Origin: CAVVFX01 sp963747535
GTDB taxonomy: Bacteria; Acidobacteriota; Terriglobia; Bryobacterales; Bryobacteraceae
Length of the DNA stretch: 64,000 nt
Assembly (NCBI GenBank): GCA_963747535.1
Contig: CAVVFX010000006.1
Span: 744,001-808,000 of the forward strand
Direction: 5' to 3'
Below the pieces are notes generated by a model that saw nothing but the letters and a program-made list of their open reading frames with translations, was not told the DNA's origin and searched no databases. The translations under genes were made by a program, and so were the position numbers. Shown here in pieces: positions 51,742-60,621 of the stretch (positions within the stretch are counted from its first letter, which is position 1; each line of letters begins with the position of its first letter).

Positions 51742-53016
51742 TTACGGCTTATGCACCACGACGCCGGCTTTCATGACGAAAGCCACCTTCGTCAGCGCCG
51801 ATATGTCTTTCAGCGGATTGCCGGGGACGGCGATGATGTCCGCGAAATAGCCCGGCTTCAGTACGCCGATCTGCCCTTGCCAATCGAGGAGTTTGGCTCC
51901 ATTGAGCGTGCCTGCCTGAATCGCGGCTAGCGGTGTCATGCCGTACTTTACCATCAGCTCGAATTCGCGGGCCTGGGTGCCATGAGGGAAGGGACCCACG
52001 TCGGAGCCGGCTGCCATCGGTACGCCGGCCGCCAGTTGCTTGCGGAATTCCTGGGCATGGAATTCGATCATCCGGCGGCGGGATTCGGTCTGCGCCGGGG
52101 TGTCGGCATGCGCGGCGAAGTACTCGCTGATAGCGAAGGTCGGGACGGCGAAGATTCCTTTCTCGCGCATCATGATCATGGTCTCGCGGCTGAGCTGATC
52201 GGCATGATCGATGGAGGCGACGCCGGCTCTGGCGGCGTAGAAAGTGCCGGGTTCGCCGGTGGCGTGGACCGCGACGCGCTTTTGCACGCGGGCGGCCTCC
52301 CGTACGGCTGCGGTGAGCTCCGCCTCGGTGTACTGATAGGGCGTGAAAAATTTGCCGTCGCGCAACGAGTCGTGTCCGGTTTCGTAGATCTTGATGAAGT
52401 CCGCACCCTCTTTGAACTGTTGGCGGATCACCGCGACGAGTTCGGCTGCGCTGTTGGCTTGCGTCGCGTTGGGGAGAACGCGCTGGACGGGATTGTAGCC
52501 GAGGGCGTCTTCGTGCCCGCCAAGGATATCGACGGCATTGCCGCTAATGCGCAAACGCGGTCCAGGGATCAGACCCTGATTGATGGCGTTGCGGACGGCC
52601 GTATCGGCCGAACCAGCGCCTTCGGTGCCCATGTCGCGTTCGGCGGTGAAGCCGGCCATCAGATCCGCCTGCGCGGCGAGCGTAGCGAGGATGGTGCGCT
52701 GTGGGACGGACTCGTCCACGGTCTGGAGATCCTCGGCGCCGGGGTGAAGGAACAGATGGACGTGGGCATCAATCAGACCGGGCATGAGCGTGGTGTCGCC
52801 GAGGTCGATGGTTTGGGCGTAGGGCGGGTGGATCACGATGCTGCCCGCGTCAAGGATGCGATCGCCCCGCACTAGAACTTCACCAGGCGACAGAATGCGG
52901 CCGGTTTCCACATCGAGCAGACGCGCGGCGTGCAGGATAATGTTTCCCACCTGGGCTGCGCAGGGCGTGGTCAGGGCGAGGAGCAAAAGAGCACTACATC
53001 GTCGGCTTTTGTTCAT
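51742..53016 (-). CDS. exported amidohydrolase (imidazolonepropionase/prolidase-like)
   Basis: The start is placed at ATG 53016 with GGAGGT 4 bases before it; the frame runs further upstream but crosses a repeat. The 424-residue product has a signal peptide (CSALLLLALTTPCAAQ). Metal-binding motifs of the amidohydrolase superfamily are complete: MPGLIDAHVHLFLHPG (HxH), DFIKIYETGH (Lys), VAVHATGEPG, ASIDHADQ and GSDVGPF. The C-terminal composite barrel has GQIGVLKPGYFADIIAVPGN. It is like exported Xaa-Pro dipeptidase and imidazolonepropionase-type hydrolases common in soil bacteria; it cleaves an amide or peptide bond in the periplasm. The exact substrate is not predictable. Confidence 0.9.
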   Translation of the reverse strand: MNKSRRCSALLLLALTTPCAAQVGNIILHAARLLDVETGRILSPGEVLVRGDRILDAGSIVIHPPYAQTIDLGDTTLMPGLIDAHVHLFLHPGAEDLQTVDESVPQRTILATLAAQADLMAGFTAERDMGTEGAGSADTAVRNAINQGLIPGPRLRISGNAVDILGGHEDALGYNPVQRVLPNATQANSAAELVAVIRQQFKEGADFIKIYETGHDSLRDGKFFTPYQYTEAELTAAVREAARVQKRVAVHATGEPGTFYAARAGVASIDHADQLSRETMIMMREKGIFAVPTFAISEYFAAHADTPAQTESRRRMIEFHAQEFRKQLAAGVPMAAGSDVGPFPHGTQAREFELMVKYGMTPLAAIQAGTLNGAKLLDWQGQIGVLKPGYFADIIAVPGNPLKDISALTKVAFVMKAGVVVHKP

Positions 53017-53075
53017 TGCGACCTCCAACTGCCCCGCGGGTTCGGCTCTGTTTGCAGGTGGTAGCGATATAGGCG

Positions 53076-53103
53076 GGCAGACCACAAAAAACGATGGTCT
53101 GCC
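53076..53103. repeat. REP-like palindrome family B, minus orientation
   Basis: GGCAGACCA - CAAAAAACGA - TGGTCTGCC, perfect 9-bp arms; the loop is the reverse complement of the loop at 24753. It lies between the amidohydrolase start and the isomerase gene end. Confidence 0.8.
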
Positions 53104-53133
53104 CCACTGTCTGGGATAGTGGAGCACATGCGA

Positions 53134-53973
53134 TCAGCTCTCTACGATTCCGGCGGCTTGCAAGGCTTTCCGGCCGGCCTCGAGGCACATTTTAGCGCTC
53201 TGCTCCGGGGGCATCAATTTCAGGCCGCGGCCGAAGACTTCGATGCTGAGCCCATCTTCATAGTGGATCTGCCGAAGGGCGCGCAGGAAGCTGGTCAGGT
53301 CGATGACGCCTTCGCCGGGGAGAAGCCGTTCGTTGTCGCGAACCTGCTCCGGGGGCAGACGTGCCGAGTCATCGAAATGGACGACGACGATGCGATCCTT
53401 GCCGGCCGCGACAATGTCTTCCGGAGTTCCACCGGCGTGATACCAGTGCCAGGCATCGAGCGTAAGGCCGACGTTGGAGCCGCACTCCTTGGCGAATTCC
53501 AGCATCTCGTTCATCTTCCAGATGAATTCGTAACGGCCGCGCGTGCGGAATTGCATGGGTCCCAGGAATTCGAGTCCCAGGCGGCAATGCGAGCGCGCGA
53601 GGACATCGGCGATCTGTGTGAAGCGCGCTTTGTAGACGCGGCGGAGTTCGTCTTTGGGGGTGTCGGTAGAGGGCGCGATATAGGTCATCATGCGCGGGCA
53701 GCCTATGGCGGAGGAGAATGGCGCGGCGTCCTCCAACTGCGGCATGGTGGCGCGGAAGGCCGCGTCGTCCTTGCGAAATTCCACCGGCAGCGAAACGAAG
53801 GCGGGGCGCAGATGAAGATCGCTCAACATATTCTGGGTGCGCTTGACTCCATCGGAGAGCGCCGCGTCGAGCATGACGTCCACGCCTTTGAAGCCGGTGG
53901 TGGATGCCAGTTCGGCGAATTGGCGCCACGACAGTTTGCCGCCGATCGGCACACCGTTCAGTGATAAGTACAT
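53134..53973 (-). CDS. sugar phosphate isomerase/epimerase family protein (xylose isomerase-like TIM barrel)
   Basis: A 279-residue protein of the AP-endonuclease-2/xylose-isomerase-like superfamily: FKGVDVMLD, LRPAFVSLPVEFRKDDAAFR, CRLGLEFLGP (metal-binding Glu), NVGLTLDAWHWYHAGGTPED (Asp and His ligands), VVVHFDDSA and GLSIEVFG (final Glu). Members epimerise or isomerise sugars or inositols (for example tagatose 3-epimerase, IolE, IolI) in the cytoplasm; no signal peptide is seen. Length is typical. It is followed by the amidohydrolase gene in the same direction, with a 117-base gap holding a repeat; functional linkage is possible but not shown. Confidence 0.85.
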   Translation of the reverse strand: MYLSLNGVPIGGKLSWRQFAELASTTGFKGVDVMLDAALSDGVKRTQNMLSDLHLRPAFVSLPVEFRKDDAAFRATMPQLEDAAPFSSAIGCPRMMTYIAPSTDTPKDELRRVYKARFTQIADVLARSHCRLGLEFLGPMQFRTRGRYEFIWKMNEMLEFAKECGSNVGLTLDAWHWYHAGGTPEDIVAAGKDRIVVVHFDDSARLPPEQVRDNERLLPGEGVIDLTSFLRALRQIHYEDGLSIEVFGRGLKLMPPEQSAKMCLEAGRKALQAAGIVES

Positions 53974-54056
53974 GCGGTTATTTGATCACGAATGGAGGCA
54001 GAGCGGGCGCGCGAAGGTGGCCGCCGGCAGTCACATCCCTGTTCAAGGCGTCCCGC

Positions 54057-54785
54057 TCAATCATTTGTTTGAAGAGCGGTATGGGGTGTATTGGAAGATG
54101 TTGTGAAGCGGTGGAGCAGGTCACGGACTTCCGTGTCGGTGATCTGGTCGAAATCGCGGTACCAGCAGCCGACGGCGTCGAACCGGTGTGGAACCTGGGC
54201 GCAGATGACCTCATCGGCAACCTTGCGCATCTCCTCGCGCGCTTCACGGGATGCCACCGGGACGGCCACGAGCAACCGCTTGGGCCGTTGTCCGCGTACC
54301 GCCTGAACCGCGGCCAGCATCGTGGCGCCGGTGGCGAGCCCGTCGTCGACCAGCACGACCGTGCGATCGTGTAGGTCGAGCGGCGGCCGGCCTTCACGAT
54401 ATACCTGATCCCGCCGGTCGAGTTCGAGTTGCTCGTGCCGGGCGATGCGGTCAATGGTATCCCGGGACAGGTTCGCCTGGGAGATCACGAAGCGATTGAG
54501 GACTCGTGTGCCGCCTGTTGCGATGGCGCCGAAGGCCAATTCTTCACGGCCCGGCACGCCCAGTTTGCGGACCAGGAAAATGTCGAAGGCTGGGGCGCGC
54601 AAGGCTTGGGCGACTTCGAAGCCGACAGGAACTCCCCCCCGCGGCAGAGCGAGGACGATGGCCGCCCCGCCGGTCACGCCGGCTGCGACGAGGCGGCCGA
54701 GAACTCGCCCGGCTTGCATCCGGTCATGAAACACGGTTGTCCCTCTGATACCAGGGTAGTAGATGGGCCGACGGGTAACGTTCAA
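54057..54785 (-). CDS. phosphoribosyltransferase-domain protein
   Basis: A 242-residue protein of the type I PRTase fold. The PRPP-binding loop is VVLVDDGLATGATMLAAVQA. Upstream are AIVLALPRGGVPVGFEVAQA, FDIFLVRKLGVPGREELAFG and AIATGGTRVLNR, typical of a widespread group often annotated simply as phosphoribosyltransferase and found near stress genes. The C-terminus has ADEVICAQVPHRFDAVGCWY. The start at 54785 gives a 20-residue leader; an internal ATG (MQAGRVLGRL) is an alternative. Substrate base is unknown. The gene stands alone in this window. Confidence 0.88.
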   Translation of the reverse strand: MNVTRRPIYYPGIRGTTVFHDRMQAGRVLGRLVAAGVTGGAAIVLALPRGGVPVGFEVAQALRAPAFDIFLVRKLGVPGREELAFGAIATGGTRVLNRFVISQANLSRDTIDRIARHEQLELDRRDQVYREGRPPLDLHDRTVVLVDDGLATGATMLAAVQAVRGQRPKRLLVAVPVASREAREEMRKVADEVICAQVPHRFDAVGCWYRDFDQITDTEVRDLLHRFTTSSNTPHTALQTND

Positions 54786-54911
54786 TGTGCCGGATCACAG
54801 GGTTGAGCTCTGAAGCGCCTGCATGTCAGAAATGAAATGGCTTCGGGCATCTCGTTCGCAGGCCAAAGGCCTACTCCGTATAGTGGCGAGCGGCGGGGCC
54901 GCTCCGCAGCC

Positions 54912-54940
54912 GGCAGACCACAAAAAAAAGATGGTCCGCC
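54912..54940. repeat. REP-like palindrome family B, minus orientation, diverged
   Basis: GGCAGACCA - CAAAAAAAAGA - TGGTCCGCC: one arm mismatch and an 11-base loop. It lies in the short gap between the divergently arranged phosphoribosyltransferase start and the sigma factor end. A partial repeat of TGGTCCGCCCT follows directly. Confidence 0.75.
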
Positions 54941-54980
54941 CTGGTCCGCCCTACGGCAGGCAAGAGCCATGTTGTATCAC

Positions 54981-55721
54981 TCATTTCCGGGAGAGAACGG
55001 CTGCGAGATATCGCAGTTCGGATTCCACTTCCGCGGGATCGGCGACGGTGTCCGCGATTTCCCGGCGAAAGAGTTCGCGATACCGTTTGCGAAGCCGGTG
55101 AATGGCCACTTTGAGCGCTCCCTCCGATACATTAATTTCCCGAGCCAGCGCGGCATAGGGCGCGTCGGAATGCCCCAGCAGGAACACCTTCAACCGCTCG
55201 AAGTGCTCGGGGCTGCCATGCTGCACGAACTCGCTCCGCAATCTCTCTACCACCCGGTCGAGCATGGAAAGCGCCCAGCGGCGCTCAAAGATACGTTCCG
55301 GCGTCTCATCGTGAGCAGGTTCGCGTTGGTAGCGCTCTTCGCCGGAGGAGAATTCCAGCGGCAGGATCGCTCCACCGCCGCGTTTGAGCGCGCGATTGCG
55401 GTCTTCTTCATCCGCCACAAAATACTTCAGGGAAGTCAAAATAAATGCACGAAACCGCCCCTTGGCCGGATCGGCGTGATCAAGATATCTGCCCTCCAGG
55501 ACCCGGACGAAGAATTCCTGGGTCAGATCCTGCGCCCGATCGGCCGGATGTCCGGCTCGGCGCAAATAAGCATAGAGGGGATACCAGTAGTTTTCGCAAA
55601 GCGACGTCAAAGCCGAGCGAGCTTCTTTGCGGTTGGGTTCGCCGGCCGCGATCACCAGAGTCCACCGGGTAGTCGGAAACTGGGATGATCCCGCGAGCGT
55701 GTGCATGGTGTCGCCGTTCAT
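54981..55721 (-). CDS. ECF-type RNA polymerase sigma factor
   Basis: A 246-residue protein. Region 2 is visible in LTSLCENYWYPLYAYLRRAG, HPADRAQDLTQEFFVRVLEG and KGRFRAFILTSLKYFVADEE. Region 4 is YAALAREINVSEGALKVAIH followed by RLRKRYRELFRREIADTV. A longer linker than in classic ECF sigmas (about 60 residues between domains) is typical of the acidobacterial/planctomycete ECF groups found next to Ser/Thr kinases. The gene lies 49 bases downstream of the large kinase and in the same direction, so it is probably its partner in one signalling unit. No anti-sigma factor is encoded nearby; control may be by phosphorylation. Confidence 0.9.
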   Translation of the reverse strand: MNGDTMHTLAGSSQFPTTRWTLVIAAGEPNRKEARSALTSLCENYWYPLYAYLRRAGHPADRAQDLTQEFFVRVLEGRYLDHADPAKGRFRAFILTSLKYFVADEEDRNRALKRGGGAILPLEFSSGEERYQREPAHDETPERIFERRWALSMLDRVVERLRSEFVQHGSPEHFERLKVFLLGHSDAPYAALAREINVSEGALKVAIHRLRKRYRELFRREIADTVADPAEVESELRYLAAVLSRK

Positions 55722-55770
55722 AGTCCGTCACACAGCATAAGGAATCCGGGGCGTAAAAGTTACAGGGGCG

Positions 55771-58700
55771 CTATCGATTCCTGGCGAATTCCGCCTTGGC
55801 TTCCCGAACGACGGCAAGATCGGGGTCGGCATCTTTCCAGATGGCGAGGAGGTCTTTGTATACCGCGGCCGACTTGCCGTGATCCCCGGAAGCGGCCAAC
55901 GCCCTGGCAAGCCCGAGGCGCGCCATCGGTCCGATCGGATCGTTCAGCGTGATGCCCGGATGATCCAGAATTTTCTGAAACTCAGCCGCTGCCTCGTGGT
56001 TGCGGCCCATTCGTGAATACGCGAGGCCGCGCACATAGACAGGGTAGAGCGCGCCAAAGAACGCGGCGGTGCTCCAGTAAGCGGTGCCCGGAACAGCGAA
56101 CTCATAGGGTTCCGCGACTTCCGTCATTTCGATCGCTTTGGCCGGGTCACCCCGGTTGAGAGCCGCGAGCGCCCGCAGGGCAGGGAGGTAGCTGAATTGT
56201 ACCGAGGTGTCCTCCGGATACTTCTTGGCGAGTTCCGCCTCAATCTCGCGAGCTTGCGCGGAATCGTGTAGAAGCTCCAGCGCAAAGGCAGGCCCATAGT
56301 CGGCATCCCGGCCCCGGTAAAGCGCCAGCGCCGCGGCAGCGTTTACTCGCGCTTCGTCGCGCATTTCGTACAGCGCGCTCCACGCTGCCCGGGCGCCGGC
56401 AAACTGCGCGGCGCGTTCGCGCAGACCGGCCTGGCGCGCAAGGTGTATAGCGCTGTCCGATAGCCGGGCGGCTTCTTTCAGGCGCCCTTGATACGCCAAT
56501 GTCAGGGCCTCCTGATGTTCGAACCATCCCTGACCGTGTAACTTCGTTTGGCGCTGGGTCACCTCGGTTTCCATCGCCGCCTGGTCGTGCCTCAGAAAGG
56601 CGATAAAGTACCGGATCATGGATAGTTCTTCGCCTCCAATCTTCCGTTCCGATGCCTTTCGAAGCAATGCTTCAGCTTCCGACAGTCGGTTCAAGTAGAG
56701 ATAGGCAAAAGCCACGTTTCCGTAGCCAATGGAGTAATTCGGATCGATTTCGATCGCCTTCAGACCTTCCTCCACCGCCGTTTCGTAATGACCCGTGCCC
56801 GCGGACGTGAAGGCCGCGAAGAAGCCGTGGGCATTCAAATCTCCGGGATACTTTTGTGTCCACGATTCCAAGGTCTGCCGCGTCAATTCCAGGTTTCGCG
56901 GCACCTGCCGGAGGTAGTTAAAGGTAATGAAAAAGTTCTCCGGATCGCTGACGCGGTCACGCAGCTCATAGGCCCTGGTTATATACTGCGCCGCTAGGTC
57001 GCCTTCCCCGACGGCGTCATACGCCCGGCCAAGGTGAGCATACGCCATCGCAAAGTTCGGGTCGATCTCGACAGCCCGCTTCGCCAGCGAGATTGCCTCC
57101 GTGTGTCTCGACTCGTGAACGGCAGCCTTCAGCGCCGCCTTGTAGGACCTCCAGGCCTCCAGTGACGAAGTAGTTACCTCGATCGGTAGAGCGGGCTCCT
57201 GGACCATCCGCGCGAGCGATTCGCCCGCCCGGTTTTGAAGCTGGTTTACCATTTGCTCCAGCACCTGGAGCACATTCTCCGTGGTGGCTGCCGATGCCTG
57301 TTCTTCGTCCAGAATATCTCCAGTCCGGCAATTCCTGGCGCGCAGGCTCAACTGGTACCGAGTGCCCAAGCGGCCGATCGACCCTTCGACGACTGCTACG
57401 CTGTATGTCCGCTCGCAGATTTCGGCAGCAACATCCGGAGTGAATTTCGTGTCCGCCGGCCGGACCATCAGGCGCAGGGTCTGGCTCATGCGCATATCGG
57501 AAAGCACACTTAAATTGGGCGACTTTCCCAGTTGCGCCGATATCTTCTGGCGAAGCGTTCCTGCCAATGACGGATCGCCGGTAGTGTTCGCAAAATCAGC
57601 GAGGACAATGGAGCGCTTCCCGGTGGAATCGAGTTTCGGCGGAGAATCGCGATGCGCAAGCAACCAGACCGCAAATCCGCCCAACAGGATGCATGCGAGT
57701 CCCGCGGCTGCGTTGAAGACCGCCGGTCTGTGCCGGCGAAGAAACTTGCGCGTCCGGTACAGGCGGTCAGGCGGCGAGGCCAGCACGGGCCGGTTGTCCA
57801 GGTATCTCTGAATGTCGGCGGCGAGGTCCGCTACCGAAGCGTAGCGGCGTTCCCGCGCTTTTTCCAAAGCCTTCATCGCGATCCACTTCAGGTCGCCATC
57901 CACCAGCCGGCGCAAGGATCCCGCGTCCGTCCGGCGACGCTCCGCGATGTCAGCCGCCGTACCCGTGGCGCTCAACCTTCGAGATAGCGGCGGAGCCTCC
58001 TCTTCCCGGATAATGCGCAGCATTTCCGCCAAGCCCGCCTGGCGCATTCTCGCCGTATCGAAAGGCACCGTGCCCACCAGGAGTTCGTATAAGAGCACGC
58101 CCAGCGAATACACATCGGAACTCTCGCCCACATCGCTGGTAGTCAACTCGGCCTGCTCGGGACTGGCGTATTCCGGCGTGCCTACCATCTGCCCGAATTC
58201 GGTGAGCAGAGTGTTCTGAACGGCCCACTGATCCGTGGCTTTGGCAATCCCGAAATCGATGACTTTCGGAACGGGCGCGCCCTCGGATTCCGCCACCAGC
58301 ACATTCGAGGGCTTGAGGTCCCGATGGATCACGCCCTTCTGGTGGGCATGTTGAACCGCATGGCAGACGGCGAGGAAGAGTTCCAGCCGCTGCCGGATGG
58401 TCAGCCGCTGGCGATCGCAGTATGAGGTGATGGGTACGCCTTCGATGTACTCCATCACGAAGTAAGGCCGGCCTCTCGGCGTAGCGCCCGCATCGAAAAA
58501 GCGCGCGATGTGGGGATGTTCCATGACGGCCAACGCCTGCCGCTCGTTGGCAAAACGCGCGAGCACCTGGCTCGTGTCCATCCCGAGTTTCACAACCTTG
58601 AGGGCCACCTGACGCCGAATCGGTTCGCGCTGTTCGGCCAGGTAAACGGTGCCCATCCCGCCTTCGCCAAGAGTTCGAATGATGCTATAGCGGCCGAAAT

Positions 58701-58857
58701 CGTCGTCAGCAGCAGAAGGTGCGGTATCGATGGTCTCGGTTGGCGATTTATCCCCGCCAAGCGAACTATCGAACGCACCCTTTATGAGGCACTGGGGGCA
58801 CAGTCCCGCAGGATCGGCGGAACCGAGTTCCGTTCCGCAGTTAGGGCAGTTCGGCAT
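55771..58857 (-). CDS. Ser/Thr protein kinase with N-terminal zinc ribbon, membrane helix and TPR domain
   Basis: A 1,028-residue protein. A zinc ribbon opens it (Cys4, Cys7, Cys20, Cys23 in CPNCG...CPQC). The kinase domain has GEGGMG (64-69), VALKVVK, HRDLKPSN with Asp180, DFGIAK and GTPEYASPEQ. A membrane helix (AAGLACILLGGFAVWLLAH) lies near residue 390-410. The C-terminal 600 residues are first a TolB/CadC-like segment (SIVLADFANTTGDPSLAGTL) and then TPR repeats (AISLAKRAVEIDPNFAMAYA, AVEEGLKAIEIDPNYSIGYG). It probably senses an envelope signal and phosphorylates the ECF sigma factor encoded 49 bases downstream. Confidence 0.92.
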   Translation of the reverse strand: MPNCPNCGTELGSADPAGLCPQCLIKGAFDSSLGGDKSPTETIDTAPSAADDDFGRYSIIRTLGEGGMGTVYLAEQREPIRRQVALKVVKLGMDTSQVLARFANERQALAVMEHPHIARFFDAGATPRGRPYFVMEYIEGVPITSYCDRQRLTIRQRLELFLAVCHAVQHAHQKGVIHRDLKPSNVLVAESEGAPVPKVIDFGIAKATDQWAVQNTLLTEFGQMVGTPEYASPEQAELTTSDVGESSDVYSLGVLLYELLVGTVPFDTARMRQAGLAEMLRIIREEEAPPLSRRLSATGTAADIAERRRTDAGSLRRLVDGDLKWIAMKALEKARERRYASVADLAADIQRYLDNRPVLASPPDRLYRTRKFLRRHRPAVFNAAAGLACILLGGFAVWLLAHRDSPPKLDSTGKRSIVLADFANTTGDPSLAGTLRQKISAQLGKSPNLSVLSDMRMSQTLRLMVRPADTKFTPDVAAEICERTYSVAVVEGSIGRLGTRYQLSLRARNCRTGDILDEEQASAATTENVLQVLEQMVNQLQNRAGESLARMVQEPALPIEVTTSSLEAWRSYKAALKAAVHESRHTEAISLAKRAVEIDPNFAMAYAHLGRAYDAVGEGDLAAQYITRAYELRDRVSDPENFFITFNYLRQVPRNLELTRQTLESWTQKYPGDLNAHGFFAAFTSAGTGHYETAVEEGLKAIEIDPNYSIGYGNVAFAYLYLNRLSEAEALLRKASERKIGGEELSMIRYFIAFLRHDQAAMETEVTQRQTKLHGQGWFEHQEALTLAYQGRLKEAARLSDSAIHLARQAGLRERAAQFAGARAAWSALYEMRDEARVNAAAALALYRGRDADYGPAFALELLHDSAQAREIEAELAKKYPEDTSVQFSYLPALRALAALNRGDPAKAIEMTEVAEPYEFAVPGTAYWSTAAFFGALYPVYVRGLAYSRMGRNHEAAAEFQKILDHPGITLNDPIGPMARLGLARALAASGDHGKSAAVYKDLLAIWKDADPDLAVVREAKAEFARNR

Positions 58858-58985
58858 TGGGGAACCGTCGCACTGGCTATTTTAGCTTTCTACGCCAACT
58901 CCTGTAACTTTGGGGACTGCGATTCCTTATTCGGGGCAGGTGAGCCGATGGCCACCTGATCGATCAACCAAAAGGAGACTCCTGT

Positions 58986-60242
58986 ATGAAAAAGGTTATG
59001 GTTCGTTCGCAGCTTATCGGTGTTCTTGCGGCCTTCGCCTTCTATTCGCAAAACGTGACGGCCCAACCGGCACATTATAATATCACTGATCTCGGCGTCG
59101 TAGGTCCCGCGGGTCAACCCTTCTTTGTCACCAATAACGGATTGGTTAGCGGGTCCGCCGCGGTCACAAGCGGCGCGTACCATGCAGTGTTTTGGTACGG
59201 CGGGCTCGAAACCGACATCGGCGCAAGTGGATTCGGAGGGCCCAACAGCATGGCTCTCGGGGTTAACGTGCGGGCTCAGGTGGTGGGCTTTTCGGAAGCG
59301 TCCGAGCCCGAACCGTACGGCGAAGATTTTTGCGGAAACGGCACTCATCTGGTTTGCCTGCCGTTCATCTGGCAATTCGGCTTAATGTCTCCGCTCCCCA
59401 CTCTCGGTGGAAGGAATGGAACCGCCAATATGGTCAACAGCCGGGGACAAGCGGTTGGCTTCGCCGAAAATGCGGCGTGGGACCCCAGCTGTCCGGCTCC
59501 GCAGAAATACCAATTCAAGCCGGTTCTATGGACCAATGGCACTGCGCAGCAACTCGCGACAGTGGCCGGCGACCAGGAGGGTCTCGCCTGGGCTGTCAAT
59601 GAGAACGGCCAAGCGGCCGGCGGCTCCGGGTCCTGCGCAGCTTACAATCCGATCTGGGGCAACAATCTGCAGCCTCTTCACGCCTTGTTGTGGGACAACG
59701 GCGGGATGACCGATCTCGGAAACCTCGGCGGGACCGGCCACGGGAACGGCATCTTCGCCAAAAACCTGAACAACAACGGGCAGGTAGTTGGCGCTTCGGA
59801 TTTGCCGGGCGACAAGACCTTTCATGCTTTCTTGTGGACCAAGTCCGCGGGCATCCAAGACCTCGGCACCCTGCCCGGGGATGTTGCCAGCGCGGGGCTC
59901 GCCATCAATGATGCCGGAGTGGTGCTTGGCGTCTCCTTAGACGACCAGTTCAACCCTCGCGCGTTTATCTGGCAGGGCGGCGTGATGGCCGATCTCAACG
60001 CGCTTATTCCCGCCGATTCGTCGCTATTTCTGTGGACCGGCTGCTCTATCAATTCCCGCGGCCAGATCATCGGCATCGCTTCTACCAGCAACGGTGACAT
60101 TCACGGTTACCTGGCCACTCCGGTCGCGGCGACGTCTGCCGGCGCGAACTCTTCATTCCAACCGGGTGCGCAGGCGGAAAGTAGAACGCGCCGGGTCGCG
60201 GACGGGGTACACAAGTTGCTGCCGGGGCTCAGGCTACATTAA
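58986..60242 (+). CDS. exported HAF-repeat protein
   Basis: A 418-residue protein with a signal peptide (KKVMVRSQLIGVLAAFAFYS) and an ATG preceded by AAAGGAGA. It has repeated blades of the HAF type, such as HAVFWYGGLETDIGASG, HALLWDNGGMTDLGNLGGTG and HAFLWTKSAGIQDLGTLPGD. Each is followed by an INDxGxVxG strand (MVNSRGQAVGFA, NLNNNGQVVGASD, AINDAGVVLGVS). About six blades suggest a beta-propeller exported to the envelope or outside. Function is unknown; such proteins are frequent in acidobacteria. It is divergent from the big kinase. Confidence 0.88.
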   Translation: MKKVMVRSQLIGVLAAFAFYSQNVTAQPAHYNITDLGVVGPAGQPFFVTNNGLVSGSAAVTSGAYHAVFWYGGLETDIGASGFGGPNSMALGVNVRAQVVGFSEASEPEPYGEDFCGNGTHLVCLPFIWQFGLMSPLPTLGGRNGTANMVNSRGQAVGFAENAAWDPSCPAPQKYQFKPVLWTNGTAQQLATVAGDQEGLAWAVNENGQAAGGSGSCAAYNPIWGNNLQPLHALLWDNGGMTDLGNLGGTGHGNGIFAKNLNNNGQVVGASDLPGDKTFHAFLWTKSAGIQDLGTLPGDVASAGLAINDAGVVLGVSLDDQFNPRAFIWQGGVMADLNALIPADSSLFLWTGCSINSRGQIIGIASTSNGDIHGYLATPVAATSAGANSSFQPGAQAESRTRRVADGVHKLLPGLRLH

Positions 60243-60351
60243 CGGCGTCTTGTGCCGCCGGGCCATGAAGGTTGGCAATGAACGACCTGCCTGTGCCCGG
60301 CGGAACATCATCTATAAACTCTGATATAACTCTGACATTCCGGCAAAAGAT
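60243..60351. other. short non-coding gap
   Basis: About 110 bases between the HAF-repeat gene and the glycine-zipper remnant, AT-richer than its surroundings (CTATAAACTCTGATATAACT at 60313), which could hold a promoter. Nothing else is seen. Confidence 0.35.
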
Positions 60352-60518
60352 GTGCAGAAGGTTAGCCGGTACAGAACTGTAGCCGGGGCAAGACTGCGTT
60401 GTTCGGGGCCTTGGGAGGCGATTGCGGACGATCTATCGGGCCCTGCCCCTCGCGCGACGAACCCGGTGGGGTTTTCGCGGGAATCGGAGCCGTGGTTGGC
60501 GCCGGCATCGGAGCTTAG
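60352..60518 (+). pseudogene. frameshifted glycine-zipper protein remnant
   Basis: From ATG 60352 the frame reads MQKVSRYRTVAGA; after a one-base deletion near 60390 the next frame gives KTALFGALGGDCGRSIG and later GGVFAGIGAVVGAGIGA then a stop. Repeated GxxxG in the last part is the glycine-zipper pattern of small membrane-associated proteins. The middle (PCPSRDEPG) is not zipper-like, so the gene is probably decayed. Weak evidence. Confidence 0.3.
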
Positions 60519-60621
60519 CTATCCCCGTATGGAGGTCATCTATGCGGCCGGTCAGTAAGCCTTCCGATCGGTGCTCTCTTAAGGCCTTGAGACTGCCATG
60601 CCAGCGAGTATCCTGAGAATT

